Shown: positions 1-8,809, counted from the first letter of the stretch. The stretch: 64,000 nucleotides of DNA from JANQOH01 sp965242575 (GCA_965242575.1 OZ251461.1:3100001-3164000), one strand, 5' to 3'. Translations and numbers: made by a program. Notes: generated by a model from the sequence alone, not told the origin.

Positions 1-1974
1 GAAGAAGCGATTGAGCGGCTCGCGAAACGCCGCGAGGCCGCGCATGGCGTCTTCGTATCGTCCCTCGGTCAGTGCAGAATGAATGTCCGGTCCAGCTGTT
101 GCAATTTTATCGACAAGGTCCTTCTCGGCTGGATCCACGAGCAAATCCGGATGGATGTTGCCCGAGTATCTCTGCCCGTCCTTCTTCTCCTCGATGCGGA
201 CGATACCGCCAGCGCGGCGGAGTGTGGCGATCAGGTCCGAACCCTCCGGAGTCTCCAGAAAAGCCCCGAGCGCGAGGACGCTCCGGTGGGAGATCAAGGG
301 ATAGTAATCTTGCACCTTCGGGAAAACGGCGCCTATTACGTCATGGCGCTGGCCTTGCTCGCGCAGAAGCGCGCGGTGGCGCTCGGCGACGAAGCCCGCG
401 ACGGATTCGGCGACCGCTTCCGGGTCGTCGGCGCCGTGGCCTTGCGCCGCGCGCGCGAGCGGCCTGCGCAGAAGGACGTCCAGCGCGTTGTCGAGGACCA
501 GGCGAACGACGCCCAGCGCGGCGCGGCGCAACGCGAAGGGGTCCTTCGAGCCGGTGGGCCGCTCGTCGATCATGAAGAACCCGGCGAGGGTGTCGAGACG
601 GTCGGCGAGCGCCAGCGCGACGGAGACCGGCGCCCTGGGGCAGGACTCGCCGGCGCCGGCGGGCGCGTAATGGTCGGCGATGGCGTCCGCCACCGGCGCC
701 GCCTCGCCGTCGTGGCGCGCGTAGTAGCGGCCCATGACGCCCTGGAGCGCGGGGAACTCGCCGACCATGCCGGTCACGAGGTCCGCCTTGCACAGGCGGG
801 CGGCGCGCGCGGCGGAATCTGCGTCGGCGCCGGGAACGAATTCGGCGATCTCCGGCGCCAATTTCTCCAGCCGGCGGACCTTGTCGCCGACGCTGCCGAG
901 GCGGGCGTGGAGCACCACCCCGTCGAGGCGCGGAACGCGGCTTTCCAGCGGCGCCGCGCGGTCGCGGGTCCAGAAGAACGCGGCGTCGTGCAGGCGCGCG
1001 CGCAGCACCCGCTCGTTGCCCCGGACGATGGCGCCGCCGCCGTCGGGCGCCTCGACGTTCGCCGCCATCAGGAAGCGGTCGGCAAGGACGCCGCCGGCGG
1101 TCGCCAGCGGAAAATATTTCTGGTGGCTCGTCATCGCCGTCGCCAGCACTTCCCGCGGCAGCTCCATGAAGGCGTCGTCGATGCGCCCGAGCAGGGGAAC
1201 GGGCCATTCGACGAGGCCCGCGACCTCCTCCAGTAACGCCGGGTCGGGGTCGAAACGCAGGCCCTCCGCCTCCGCCAGCGCGTGGCCCCGTATCTCGATA
1301 CGCGCCGCGCGGCGGCCGGAGTCGGCGACGACGCGCGCCGCCTCGAGCTTCGCCGTGTAGTCGGCGAAGGAGGACACGGCGAAGGGTCCGGGCGCCATCC
1401 AGCGGTGGCCGACGGTCCGGTCGGAGAACGGGACCGGCGCCGCGCCGCCGCCGAGCGCGAGTGCGCCGGGGACGGGTGCGCCGTCGAAGACGCAGAGCAC
1501 GCCGCGCAGCGGGCGCGCCCAGCGCAGCCGCGCCGCGCCCCACCGCATGGATTTGGGCCACGGCAGGGCCGCCGCGACCGATTGCGCGATCTCCGGCAGC
1601 AGGTCCACGGTCGCCCGGCCCTTGCGTTCGACGACCGCGAAATGGAAGCGCCCCTTCGGCGTTTCCCGCTCCTCGCATTGCGCCAGCGATTCGAGCCCCG
1701 CCGCGCGGAGGAAGCCCTGGACGGCGCGCTCCGGCGCGCCGACGCGCGGCCCGCGCCGCTCCTCGCGCCGGTCGGGCTGGCGCTTCGGGACGCCGCGCGC
1801 GCAGGCGGCGAGGCGGCGCGGCCCCGCCGCCGTTTCGACGCCGGCGCAGTCCAGGCCGCGTTCGGCCAGCGCGGCGCGGAGCAGGCGCGCGAGGTCCGCC
1901 GCCGCGCGGCGCTGCGTCCGCGCCGGGAGCTCCTCCGACCGGAATTCGAGCAGCAGTTCAGGCGCCGGCGGCAT
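1..1974 (-). CDS. glyS: Glycine--tRNA ligase beta subunit, 3' end cut by window
   Basis: This is the beta subunit of the bacterial alpha2beta2 glycyl-tRNA synthetase, which attaches glycine to tRNA-Gly in the cytoplasm. The reading frame is open from the ATG at 1974 to the window edge, giving 658 residues; the family is usually about 690, so only the C-terminal tail is missing. The N-terminus begins MPPAPELLLEFRSEELPAR, the conserved opening of GlyS, and TSHQKYFPL near the middle is also typical. The start overlaps the end of glyQ by 17 bases, so the two subunits are probably translationally coupled. Family identity is clear; nothing looks damaged in the visible part. Confidence 0.96.
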   Translation of the reverse strand, partial: MPPAPELLLEFRSEELPARTQRRAAADLARLLRAALAERGLDCAGVETAAGPRRLAACARGVPKRQPDRREERRGPRVGAPERAVQGFLRAAGLESLAQCEERETPKGRFHFAVVERKGRATVDLLPEIAQSVAAALPWPKSMRWGAARLRWARPLRGVLCVFDGAPVPGALALGGGAAPVPFSDRTVGHRWMAPGPFAVSSFADYTAKLEAARVVADSGRRAARIEIRGHALAEAEGLRFDPDPALLEEVAGLVEWPVPLLGRIDDAFMELPREVLATAMTSHQKYFPLATAGGVLADRFLMAANVEAPDGGGAIVRGNERVLRARLHDAAFFWTRDRAAPLESRVPRLDGVVLHARLGSVGDKVRRLEKLAPEIAEFVPGADADSAARAARLCKADLVTGMVGEFPALQGVMGRYYARHDGEAAPVADAIADHYAPAGAGESCPRAPVSVALALADRLDTLAGFFMIDERPTGSKDPFALRRAALGVVRLVLDNALDVLLRRPLARAAQGHGADDPEAVAESVAGFVAERHRALLREQGQRHDVIGAVFPKVQDYYPLISHRSVLALGAFLETPEGSDLIATLRRAGGIVRIEEKKDGQRYSGNIHPDLLVDPAEKDLVDKIATAGPDIHSALTEGRYEDAMRGLAAFREPLNRFF

Positions 1975-2833
1975 CGGACTCCAGCCAGCTTTCGCAGCAG
2001 GCGCGGGCGAGCGCGCGGACGCGTCCGATATACGCCGCGCGCTCGGCCACGCCGATGACCCCGCGCGCGTCCAGCATGTTGAACAAGTGGCTCGCGGCGA
2101 TGCATTCGTCATAGGCCGGCAGCGGCAGTTTCGCCTCGACCAGCCGCGCGCATTCGGCCTCGGCGTCCTCGAAATGGCGGAACAGCGTTTGCGTGTCGGC
2201 GACCTCGAAGTTCCGCCGCGAATACTGCCGCTCGGCCTCGAGGAACACGTCGCCGTAGCTCGTCCCGGCGCCGTTCCAGTCGAGCGCGAACACGTTGTCC
2301 ACGCCCTGGACGTACATGGCGAGGCGCTCCAGCCCGTAGGTCAGCTCGCCGGAGACGGGATCGCAGTCGATTCCCCCCACCTGCTGGAAATAGGTGAACT
2401 GCGAGACCTCCATGCCGTCGCACCAGACCTCCCATCCCAGCCCCCAGGCGCCGAGGGTCGGGCTCTCCCAGTCGTCCTCGACGAAGCGGACGTCGTGGCG
2501 CGCGGGATCGATGCCGAGCGCGGCGAGGCTGGCGAGATACAGGTCCTGGATGTCGTCCGGCGACGGCTTCAGGAGGACCTGGAACTGGTAGTAGTGCTGG
2601 AGGCGGTTGGGGTTCTCGCCGTAGCGCCCATCGGCCGGGCGGCGCGAGGGCTGGACGTAGGCCGCCCGCCACGGGCGCGGGCCGAGGCTGCGGAGCAGGG
2701 TGGCGGGGTGGAAGGTCCCCGCCCCCACCGGCATGTCGTAGGGTTGCAGGACGACGCAGCCGCGCTCCGCCCAATAGCGTTGCAGGGCGAGGACCAGACT
2801 CTGGAAGTCCGCCGCCGGGCGCGCCGCGCTCAT
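1958..2833 (-). CDS. glyQ: Glycine--tRNA ligase alpha subunit
   Basis: This is the catalytic alpha subunit of the tetrameric glycyl-tRNA synthetase, 291 residues, the usual length. It carries the characteristic motifs FQSLVLALQRYW, GAGTFHPATLLRSLGP, RRPADGRYGENPNRLQHYYQ and the class II region FTYFQQVGGID. The ATG at 2833 is chosen because it overlaps the stop of the upstream small membrane protein as ATGA and because the protein then begins just before the conserved FQSL segment. A much longer in-frame extension upstream is spurious. glyS follows with a 17-base overlap, forming a conserved glyQS operon. Confidence 0.97.
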   Translation of the reverse strand: MSAARPAADFQSLVLALQRYWAERGCVVLQPYDMPVGAGTFHPATLLRSLGPRPWRAAYVQPSRRPADGRYGENPNRLQHYYQFQVLLKPSPDDIQDLYLASLAALGIDPARHDVRFVEDDWESPTLGAWGLGWEVWCDGMEVSQFTYFQQVGGIDCDPVSGELTYGLERLAMYVQGVDNVFALDWNGAGTSYGDVFLEAERQYSRRNFEVADTQTLFRHFEDAEAECARLVEAKLPLPAYDECIAASHLFNMLDARGVIGVAERAAYIGRVRALARACCESWLESDAAGA

Positions 2834-3090
2834 CCGGGGTAGGGGCAGTCGCCGCGGCCGCAGGAGCGCGCGCCGCGCTGGGCGACGAAGGTCCCGCACA
2901 CGCCGCATGCGACCATGTCCTCCACCGCGTCCGCGGCGGCGGCGCGGCCGCGCTTGCGCCGCGACGGCGCCTTCGCGCCGCCGCCCTCCGCGCGCCGCTC
3001 CTGGACGCGCGCCAGCCATTTGAAGCCGTACCACACCAGCGCGACCACCAGGATGGTGAACAGCAGTTTCTGGATGCTGAAACCGAACAT
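2830..3090 (-). CDS. Small membrane protein with zinc-ribbon-like tail
   Basis: An 86-residue protein with one hydrophobic segment at about residues 8-27 (LLFTILVVALVWYGFKWL), a basic Arg/Ala-rich middle, and a Cys-rich end (CGVC, then two further Cys in SCGRGDC) that could bind a metal ion. This layout resembles the PP0621-like small proteins often found next to housekeeping genes; the specific role is unknown. It is the first gene of the glyQ-glyS run, overlapping glyQ by four bases (ATGA). It probably sits in the inner membrane with the Cys motif in the cytoplasm; this topology is inferred from the basic stretch following the membrane segment. Confidence 0.75.
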   Translation of the reverse strand: MFGFSIQKLLFTILVVALVWYGFKWLARVQERRAEGGGAKAPSRRKRGRAAAADAVEDMVACGVCGTFVAQRGARSCGRGDCPYPG

Positions 3091-3224
3091 CGGGCGGCGG
3101 CGGTCGCTCCGGCGGCGCGGGGGTGCGCGCCGTCTTTACCCCATCGCCCGCCCCCGCGCCAGCGCTTGCGCCCGGCGCCGCGCGCGGCCTACCATTCCCG
3201 CGGACCGCGGCGAGGGAGGGAGCG

Positions 3225-4274
3225 ATGCGCGGCGTGGTGTTTCTCGGCGACCGCAAGGTGGAGGCGATGACCTTCGACGACCCGACTCCCGGCCCCGGCG
3301 AGGCGGTGCTGGAGATGAAGGCGTCGGGCATGTGCGGCAGCGACCTCAAATTCTACCGCGCCTCCGGCGAGGGCGGGACGGCGGCGCTCGGCCTCGGCGA
3401 ACTCGACGGCCCGGTGATCGCCGGCCACGAGCCGTGCGGCGTGGTGGCGGCGCTGGGGCCGGGCGGAGCCGAATCCGGCGTCGCGATCGGCGACCGGGTC
3501 ATGGTCCACCACTACAAGGGCTGCGGGCGTTGCCTGCATTGCGGCGCCGGCTGGACGCAGATGTGCTCCGGCGGCAGCACCGTCTATGGGGCGACGGGGC
3601 ATGGCGGGCATGCGCCCTACATGCTGGCGCCGGTCGCCGCGCTGGTGCCGCTGCCGGAGGAACTGTCTTACCCCGCCGGCGCGGCGATTAGTTGCGGGAC
3701 CGGCACCGCCTACGGCGCGCTCGGGCGGCTGGAGCTGTCGGGCCGCGACACCATCGCCGTGTTCGGCCAGGGGCCGGTGGGGTTGAGCGCGACGCAGCTG
3801 GCGGCGGCGATGGGCGCGCGGGTCATCGCCCTCGACACGGTCGCCGAGCGCCGCGCGCTGGCGGAGGGCATGGGCGCCGAGTCGGTCGTCGACGCCGCCG
3901 ATGGCGACGCGGCGGAGGCGGTGCGCGAACTCACCGGCGGCGCCGGGGTCGACATGGCGCTCGACTGCACCGGCGCCGCCGCCGCGCGCGACGCGGCGGT
4001 GCGCGCGACGCGCCCCTGGGGCAAGGTGTGCTTCGTCGGCGAGGGCGGCGAAGTGACGCTGAACGTGAGCCGCGACGTGCTGCGCAAGCAGTTGACGATC
4101 ATCGGATCGTGGACCTTCAGCCGCTTCGGGCAGGCGGAGTGCGCGCAATTCGTCGCCCGGCGCGGAATCGACGTCGACGCGCTGTTCAGCCACCGCTACC
4201 GCCTCGACCAGGCCGAGGAGGCTTACCGCCTGTTCGACACCCAGACGACCGGCAAGGGCGTGTTCCTGATGTGA
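3225..4274 (+). CDS. Zinc-dependent alcohol dehydrogenase family oxidoreductase
   Basis: A 349-residue medium-chain dehydrogenase/reductase. The catalytic zinc site is visible as MCGSD near residue 35 and GHEPCG near residue 67. A structural-zinc-like Cys cluster (CGRCLHCGAGWTQMC) follows. The Rossmann motif GQGPVG lies near residue 183, followed by an acidic residue (ALDT) that suggests NAD(H) rather than NADP(H). The family oxidises alcohols or polyols such as threonine or sorbitol; the substrate cannot be read from sequence. The ATG at 3225 is preceded by GAGGGAGGGAGCG, a strong ribosome binding site, so the longer upstream in-frame start is rejected. It is divergent from the glyQS run and stands alone. 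Confidence 0.9.
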   Translation: MRGVVFLGDRKVEAMTFDDPTPGPGEAVLEMKASGMCGSDLKFYRASGEGGTAALGLGELDGPVIAGHEPCGVVAALGPGGAESGVAIGDRVMVHHYKGCGRCLHCGAGWTQMCSGGSTVYGATGHGGHAPYMLAPVAALVPLPEELSYPAGAAISCGTGTAYGALGRLELSGRDTIAVFGQGPVGLSATQLAAAMGARVIALDTVAERRALAEGMGAESVVDAADGDAAEAVRELTGGAGVDMALDCTGAAAARDAAVRATRPWGKVCFVGEGGEVTLNVSRDVLRKQLTIIGSWTFSRFGQAECAQFVARRGIDVDALFSHRYRLDQAEEAYRLFDTQTTGKGVFLM

Positions 4275-4319
4275 CGGCGCGGCGCTGGCGGGCGCTTGTT
4301 GCGGGGGAGGGCGGGCCGC

Positions 4320-4619
4320 TCACTCCGCCGGGACGGGCGCGGAGACGCCGAGGGCGCCCTCGATCCTCCCGACGCGCGTATTCAGGTCGCGCAGGGCGGC
4401 GTCGATTTGCCGTATGTCAGCCTTGATCTCTCTCATTTCGCCGCGCAGGCTGCTATCCAGACTCGTTATGCGGTTGTCGAGGTACAGGCCGAGACCGCCG
4501 ATGGCGGCGATAACGGCGACGACCGCGAGGAACAGGCGGATATCGTCCCGACGCGAGATCGCCGCGCCCGTATCGCCGCGCTCCCGCCGGCTATCGTCCA
4601 TCGTCGATACGCCGGCCAT
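4320..4619 (-). CDS. Small single-pass membrane protein with coiled coil
   Basis: A 99-residue protein with one strong membrane segment (RLFLAVVAVIAAIGGLGLYL), followed by a heptad-like region (RITSLDSSLRGEMREIKADI) that should form a coiled coil. No enzymatic motif is visible. The ATG at 4619 follows GGAGAGGATCG; a start 15 bases further upstream is possible but lacks a better site. Similar one-helix plus coiled-coil proteins occur at 27032 and 42990 in this window. Function unknown. Confidence 0.6.
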   Translation of the reverse strand: MAGVSTMDDSRRERGDTGAAISRRDDIRLFLAVVAVIAAIGGLGLYLDNRITSLDSSLRGEMREIKADIRQIDAALRDLNTRVGRIEGALGVSAPVPAE

Positions 4620-4721
4620 CGATCCTCTCCGCATACGGCGTCCCGTCGCGCCGCTTACCCCTGATATAACGGTTTTCGCGGCGTCGGCGAAACATGCGCC
4701 GCGCGCGCCCGGCGGTTCGCG

Positions 4722-5546
4722 TTATCGACGGCGCCCGCTCGCCGACTCGCGTCGATACGGCCTTTCCGCGAGGCTGCGCTCGACGGCCGCCAGCCGTTCG
4801 CGGCCGGATTCGACGAATTGGCGATCCTTCTCCACGCCTATGAAGCGCCGGCCCAGGCGGCGGCAGACGGCCGGGCAGGTACCGACGCCGGCGAATGGGT
4901 CCAGAACGAGATCCCCCGGGTTCGAGCTCGCTTTGACCAGGCGTTCGACGAGAGCTTCCGGCTTCTGTATCGTGTTGAGCGCCTTGCGGCTTACCAGTTC
5001 CCTGGATTTATACGTCAACTGCTTGACGTCGCCCCATACGTCGCCGGGATTCTTGCCCTTGCAGCTGAATTTCGTTTTTCCGTACTTCCCCGCCGTCACC
5101 GACGGGACGCGCTCGCACCGAAGGCGGTGTTCGAGCTCCACCAGCTGGGGGACTCGGATGTCGTCGAGGTTGTATGTTTTCGGCCTGCCGCCGTTGACGA
5201 AGTAGCAAATGACGTCGTAGTTGTTGGTGTAGCTGATGCGGCCCTGGGCCAGCCGGCTCGGTTGGTACCAGACTATCTTCGAGCGAAGGTCGAGAAAGGG
5301 GCGGTAGTCTATGAAGTCCACGCAGTCCGGCTTGCCGAACAGGTAGAGCGCGCCGCCGGCCTTCAATTTCCGGGAGAATATGCGGATCAGCTCGAGATTG
5401 AATTCCTGGACGCCGCCCACCCTGTCGCACGCATTGGCGGTGACGCCGTAGGGGCCGTCGCACACGACCAGGTCGACCGATCCGTCGGCGATGGACGGGA
5501 GCAGATCGAACGCGTCGGCATGGTGTATCCGGTCGATCTCGAGCAT
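4722..5546 (-). CDS. Beta-class amino-type DNA methyltransferase
   Basis: A 274-residue S-adenosylmethionine-dependent DNA methyltransferase modifying the exocyclic amino group of adenine or cytosine. The catalytic motif IV comes first as CDGPYG at about residues 29-34, a variant of DPPY with Gly in place of the first Pro. The cofactor motif I comes last as DPFAGVGT near residue 228. This order defines the beta class and differs from the gamma-class HsdM of true type I systems. The ATG at 5546 lies four bases after the stop of a short ORF and follows GGAGAAAATGAAACC. It sits directly downstream of an S-type specificity gene with no nuclease next to it. It could be an orphan methylase or part of an unusual RM pair. 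Confidence 0.85.
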   Translation of the reverse strand: MLEIDRIHHADAFDLLPSIADGSVDLVVCDGPYGVTANACDRVGGVQEFNLELIRIFSRKLKAGGALYLFGKPDCVDFIDYRPFLDLRSKIVWYQPSRLAQGRISYTNNYDVICYFVNGGRPKTYNLDDIRVPQLVELEHRLRCERVPSVTAGKYGKTKFSCKGKNPGDVWGDVKQLTYKSRELVSRKALNTIQKPEALVERLVKASSNPGDLVLDPFAGVGTCPAVCRRLGRRFIGVEKDRQFVESGRERLAAVERSLAERPYRRESASGRRR

Positions 5547-5550
5547 GGTT

Positions 5551-5646
5551 TCATTTTCTCCATTTCCTTTGCCCGCGTTCGTTCGCGGAACCGACGGGCG
5601 GCGGGGCGGGGTCGGCGAGGGAGCGGCGGAGCTCGTCAAGGGTCAT
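5551..5646 (-). CDS. 31-residue ORF bridging S gene and methyltransferase
   Basis: A short frame starting at an ATG that overlaps the stop of the S-type gene (ATGA) and ending four bases before the methyltransferase start. The protein begins MTLDELRRSLADPAPPP and then turns basic (ERGQRKWRK). The first part recalls the N-terminus of a small conserved alphaproteobacterial protein family, so this may be a gene beginning truncated when the RM genes arrived. It may also simply serve translational coupling. The family resemblance is from memory and unverified. Confidence 0.35.
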   Translation of the reverse strand: MTLDELRRSLADPAPPPVGSANERGQRKWRK

Positions 5647-6737
5647 AAGGCTTGCTCCAGAAGGCGGGCCGTGAGCGCGGCGGTCAGGGCGGAGGCCGCC
5701 TTTGCCGCGGTTTCAGCGGCCGAATCGATTCGCTCGATGGACTCCAGCAAATCTCGAAATTGCAACTGCTTGTCCAGAGGAGGAAGTATCAGGGTTTTCT
5801 CCTTAAGATACTTGAAATGCCGGCTATAGCCGGCGTCTTCTATTGATACGCACAGCAAATTTCCGAACAAGAACACGGGATCCAAATCGACCGTATCGGG
5901 AAGCAGCAATTTGGCTCCGTCCGCGCCCAGGAAAAAGCGCGATCTCACCAATTTGAAGCGCCGCGTGTGATCGCCGAAAATGATCGCCGGCAAAGGGCCT
6001 GCGAAATAGCCCTCCCGATCATCGGTATATCCCGCCACCGACGCTTTGCCTTGATCGATGATTGGAAATATCCCTGCTTCGTTGTAGTGCGTCTTGGGAA
6101 TTTTCGTTACGCTTTTGGTCATATCCGTGACAAGGTTGCCAAACGGGTATTCCGGCCAGCCCATCGAATTCTCCTCCGGATCGCCGAACATCTTGACGAA
6201 GAGGGCCGGCGCGCACTCGCGGATGCGATCATTCGTCTTTTCGCGCAGACGGACAATTCCCGCCGCCCGGTTCAACATGCCTGCAATTCGCCGTTGCGTG
6301 TCGAAGGGAGGAAACGGGATCGGCATGGCCATCAACAATTTCATGTCCACGCTTGGCATTCGCGATCCGTTGGCGGAGGCTACGGCGAATTTCACCGTCT
6401 CCCCGCGGCGCAGCATGTGCGCGAGAAAGTCGCGGTCCACGCCGTCGCGCGGCAGAAGAGGCACAAGCTGCGTCGAGCACTTGCCGGCGAAATCCGGCGC
6501 GGCAACCTTGTTCAGGTAGGGACGCAGTTTGCTATAAAGAACATGCCGTTCGTCGAACCGAAACGCCGTGCTTTTTCCATTGCCGATTCGCGAATTGGTA
6601 TCGAAATTCAGGAATCCCGTGTCGCGGGTCACGGTCTCCACCCCGACGAAAGGCAGATCGGCCGCCAGCGGATCGCCGGGCCGGACGTTGCGGCGGTCTA
6701 TCTCGCAAAGATCCGCCAGCGGAACAGCGCGCGTCAC
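5643..6737 (-). CDS. Type I restriction specificity (S) subunit-like protein
   Basis: A 364-residue protein with the two-repeat layout of HsdS subunits: two target-recognition domains, each followed by a helical spacer. The first half ends IPFPPFDTQRRIAGML and the second ILPPLDKQLQFRDLL, the two copies of the conserved P-(P/F)-x-x-x-Q-x-x-I/F spacer motif. S subunits choose the DNA sequence for HsdM and HsdR, but neither is present nearby. The partner on the same transcript is a beta-class methyltransferase instead. The GTG start at 6737 overlaps the coaBC stop as GTGA. The second half is AT-richer than coaBC, suggesting acquisition by transfer. Confidence 0.88.
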   Translation of the reverse strand: MTRAVPLADLCEIDRRNVRPGDPLAADLPFVGVETVTRDTGFLNFDTNSRIGNGKSTAFRFDERHVLYSKLRPYLNKVAAPDFAGKCSTQLVPLLPRDGVDRDFLAHMLRRGETVKFAVASANGSRMPSVDMKLLMAMPIPFPPFDTQRRIAGMLNRAAGIVRLREKTNDRIRECAPALFVKMFGDPEENSMGWPEYPFGNLVTDMTKSVTKIPKTHYNEAGIFPIIDQGKASVAGYTDDREGYFAGPLPAIIFGDHTRRFKLVRSRFFLGADGAKLLLPDTVDLDPVFLFGNLLCVSIEDAGYSRHFKYLKEKTLILPPLDKQLQFRDLLESIERIDSAAETAAKAASALTAALTARLLEQAL

Positions 6738-7942
6738 GCGGCGGCGCGCGCGTCCAGCGCGGCGGCTATGCGGGCGGCGAGGCGGCGGGCGACCTCGGCC
6801 TTCGCGGCGGGCGCCCACGATTCGACGCCGCCGTCGTCGATGACGTGCACCGAATTGCGGTCGCCGCCGAACACGCCGGCGGATTCGGAGACGTCGTTGG
6901 CGACGATCCAGTCGCAGCCCTTGGCGGCGCGCTTGGCGCGGGCGTTGGCCACCACGTCCTCGGTCTCGGCCGCGAAGCCTATCACCAGGCGCGGGCGGTC
7001 GCCGCCGGCCGCGCACAAGGCGGCCAATATGTCGGGGTTGGCGACGAGTTCGACGGTGCGGCGCCCGGCGGCGCCGCGTTTCGCCTTGCGGTTCGCCGGC
7101 GCGCGGGCGCGCCAGTCGGCGACGGCGGCGGCGCATACGGCGACGTCGACCGGCAGCGCCGCGCGGCAGGCGGCGAGCATCGCCTCGGCGGTCTCGACGC
7201 GGACGGCGCGGGCGCGCGGCGGGTCCGGTTCGGCCGAGGGGCCGGAGACGAGCGCGACCTCGGCGCCGAGGTCGCCGAGCGCGCGGGCGATGGCGTGGCC
7301 CTGCTTCCCCGACGACCGGTTGGCGATGTAGCGCACCGGGTCGAGGGGTTCGTGCGTCGGGCCGCTGGTGACGAGGGCGCGGACGCCGGCGAGCGGCGCG
7401 GCGCCGATCAGGCGGTCGATGGCGGCGAGGATGGCCGCCGGCTCGGCCATGCGGCCCGGCCCCGTCTCGCCGCAGGCGAGGTCGCCGGCCTCGGGCCCGA
7501 CGCGGTGGACGCCGTCGGCGGCGAGGGCGGCGGCGTTGCGCCGGGTGGCCGGGTGCGCCCACATGCGCGCGTTCATCGCCGGCGCGACGAGGACCGGCTT
7601 GTCGGCGGCGAGCAGGACCGCCGAGGCCAGATCGTCGGCCCGCCCGCCGGCCATCCGGGCGATGAGGTCGGCGGTGGCGGGCGCGGCGACCAGGATATCG
7701 GCCTCGCGGGAGAGGCGGATATGCCCCATCTCGCTCTCGTCGGTGAGCGAGAACAGGTCGCGATAGACCTTGTCCTCGCTGAGCGCGGCGAGGGCGAGGG
7801 GCGCGACGAAGCGCTCCCCGCCGGCGGTCAGCACGCAGCGGACCGCCGCGCCGGCCCCGCGCAGCAGCCGGACGAGTTCGAGGCTCTTGTAGGCGGCGAC
7901 GCCGCCCGCGACGATCAACAGGACGCGCTTGCCGGCGAGCAT
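6734..7942 (-). CDS. coaBC: Bifunctional phosphopantothenoylcysteine decarboxylase / phosphopantothenate--cysteine ligase
   Basis: This flavoprotein catalyses two consecutive steps of coenzyme A synthesis: ligation of cysteine to 4'-phosphopantothenate and decarboxylation to 4'-phosphopantetheine. The N-terminal CoaC half shows GGVAAYKSLELVRLL, the substrate-binding PAMNARMW and the active-site ACGETGPGRM loop. The C-terminal CoaB half shows TSGPTHEPLDPVRYIANRSSGKQG and ending segments FAAETED and VANDVS. At 402 residues it is full length. The stop overlaps the GTG start of the S-type gene, an unusual coupling between an essential CoA gene and accessory DNA-modification genes. TauD lies just upstream on the same strand. 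Confidence 0.96.
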   Translation of the reverse strand: MLAGKRVLLIVAGGVAAYKSLELVRLLRGAGAAVRCVLTAGGERFVAPLALAALSEDKVYRDLFSLTDESEMGHIRLSREADILVAAPATADLIARMAGGRADDLASAVLLAADKPVLVAPAMNARMWAHPATRRNAAALAADGVHRVGPEAGDLACGETGPGRMAEPAAILAAIDRLIGAAPLAGVRALVTSGPTHEPLDPVRYIANRSSGKQGHAIARALGDLGAEVALVSGPSAEPDPPRARAVRVETAEAMLAACRAALPVDVAVCAAAVADWRARAPANRKAKRGAAGRRTVELVANPDILAALCAAGGDRPRLVIGFAAETEDVVANARAKRAAKGCDWIVANDVSESAGVFGGDRNSVHVIDDGGVESWAPAAKAEVARRLAARIAAALDARAAA

Positions 7943-7948
7943 GGCGGG

Positions 7949-8809
7949 CTAGGCGTACATCGGCGGCGCGCCGCGGACGCTGATCCGCCACAGCAGGCGC
8001 CGGTTTCCGGGCGCCGGCGGGCCGATGGGCGTCGCGCAATGCAGGGTCGCCTGGGTGTCCCATATGGCGACGTCGCCGACTTCGTAGGAATGGGCGTAGA
8101 CGTAGCGGTCGCCGACCGCGTGGGCCTTGAGTTCGGCGAGCAGCTCCGCCGCCGCGCCGTCGTCCATGCCCTCGATGGCGATGGGGGTGCCGGCGACGGC
8201 GTAGAGCGCCTTTTCGCCGGTCACGCCGTGGCGGCGGACGAGGGGATGGGGGACCGGCGGCACGCGCGCGGCCTGGGCTTCGGTGAGCGGCTTGGTGGCG
8301 CGTTCGCCGTCGCGGCCCGAGGCGGCGCCGTAGAGGTGGACGGCGACGAGGCCGTCGATGCGCGCGCGCGTCGCGGCGTCGAGGCCGTCATAGGCGGCCT
8401 TCTGGTCGGCGATGCGGGTCTCGCCGCCGCGGTCGGGCGCCTCACGGGCGTAGAGCATGGTCGCCGTGGCGACGTCGGCCTCGTAGGACTGGTCGGTGTG
8501 CCAGAACGCGGCGGAGTTGCGGGCCAGGTCGTCCTCGCGCCCGCGCTGGGTGTCGTTGCCGACCTCGAGCATCTCCGGGTAGCCCGGCATGCGCGCGTGG
8601 TCGAGGACGTGCGGGATCGGCGCGCCCCATTTGCGCCCGAAGGCGAGATAGGCGTCCTCGCCGCAGGTCTGCTCCTTGAGCACCAGGACGCGGTGTTCGT
8701 AGAGCGCCCGGGAGAGGGCGCGGAACGTGTCGTCGTCGATTCCGGCGGCGAGGTCGACGCCGCGCACGGCGCGGCCGAACGGGCCGGGGAGCGGTTCGAA
8801 CTGGAGCAT
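7949..8809 (-). CDS. TauD/TfdA-family 2-oxoglutarate-dependent dioxygenase
   Basis: A 286-residue Fe(II)/2-oxoglutarate oxygenase. The iron ligands are visible as the HxD motif in FWHTDQSYE near residue 98 and a distal His in ATLHCATP near residue 262, followed by the 2-oxoglutarate-binding Arg in NRRLLWR. The family hydroxylates substrates such as taurine, chlorophenoxyacetates or other small organics; the substrate here cannot be assigned. The ATG at 8809 follows GGAGAACGCC, a good ribosome binding site; an ATG 12 bases upstream is the alternative. It ends six bases before coaBC on the same strand. Confidence 0.88.
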   Translation of the reverse strand: MLQFEPLPGPFGRAVRGVDLAAGIDDDTFRALSRALYEHRVLVLKEQTCGEDAYLAFGRKWGAPIPHVLDHARMPGYPEMLEVGNDTQRGREDDLARNSAAFWHTDQSYEADVATATMLYAREAPDRGGETRIADQKAAYDGLDAATRARIDGLVAVHLYGAASGRDGERATKPLTEAQAARVPPVPHPLVRRHGVTGEKALYAVAGTPIAIEGMDDGAAAELLAELKAHAVGDRYVYAHSYEVGDVAIWDTQATLHCATPIGPPAPGNRRLLWRISVRGAPPMYA

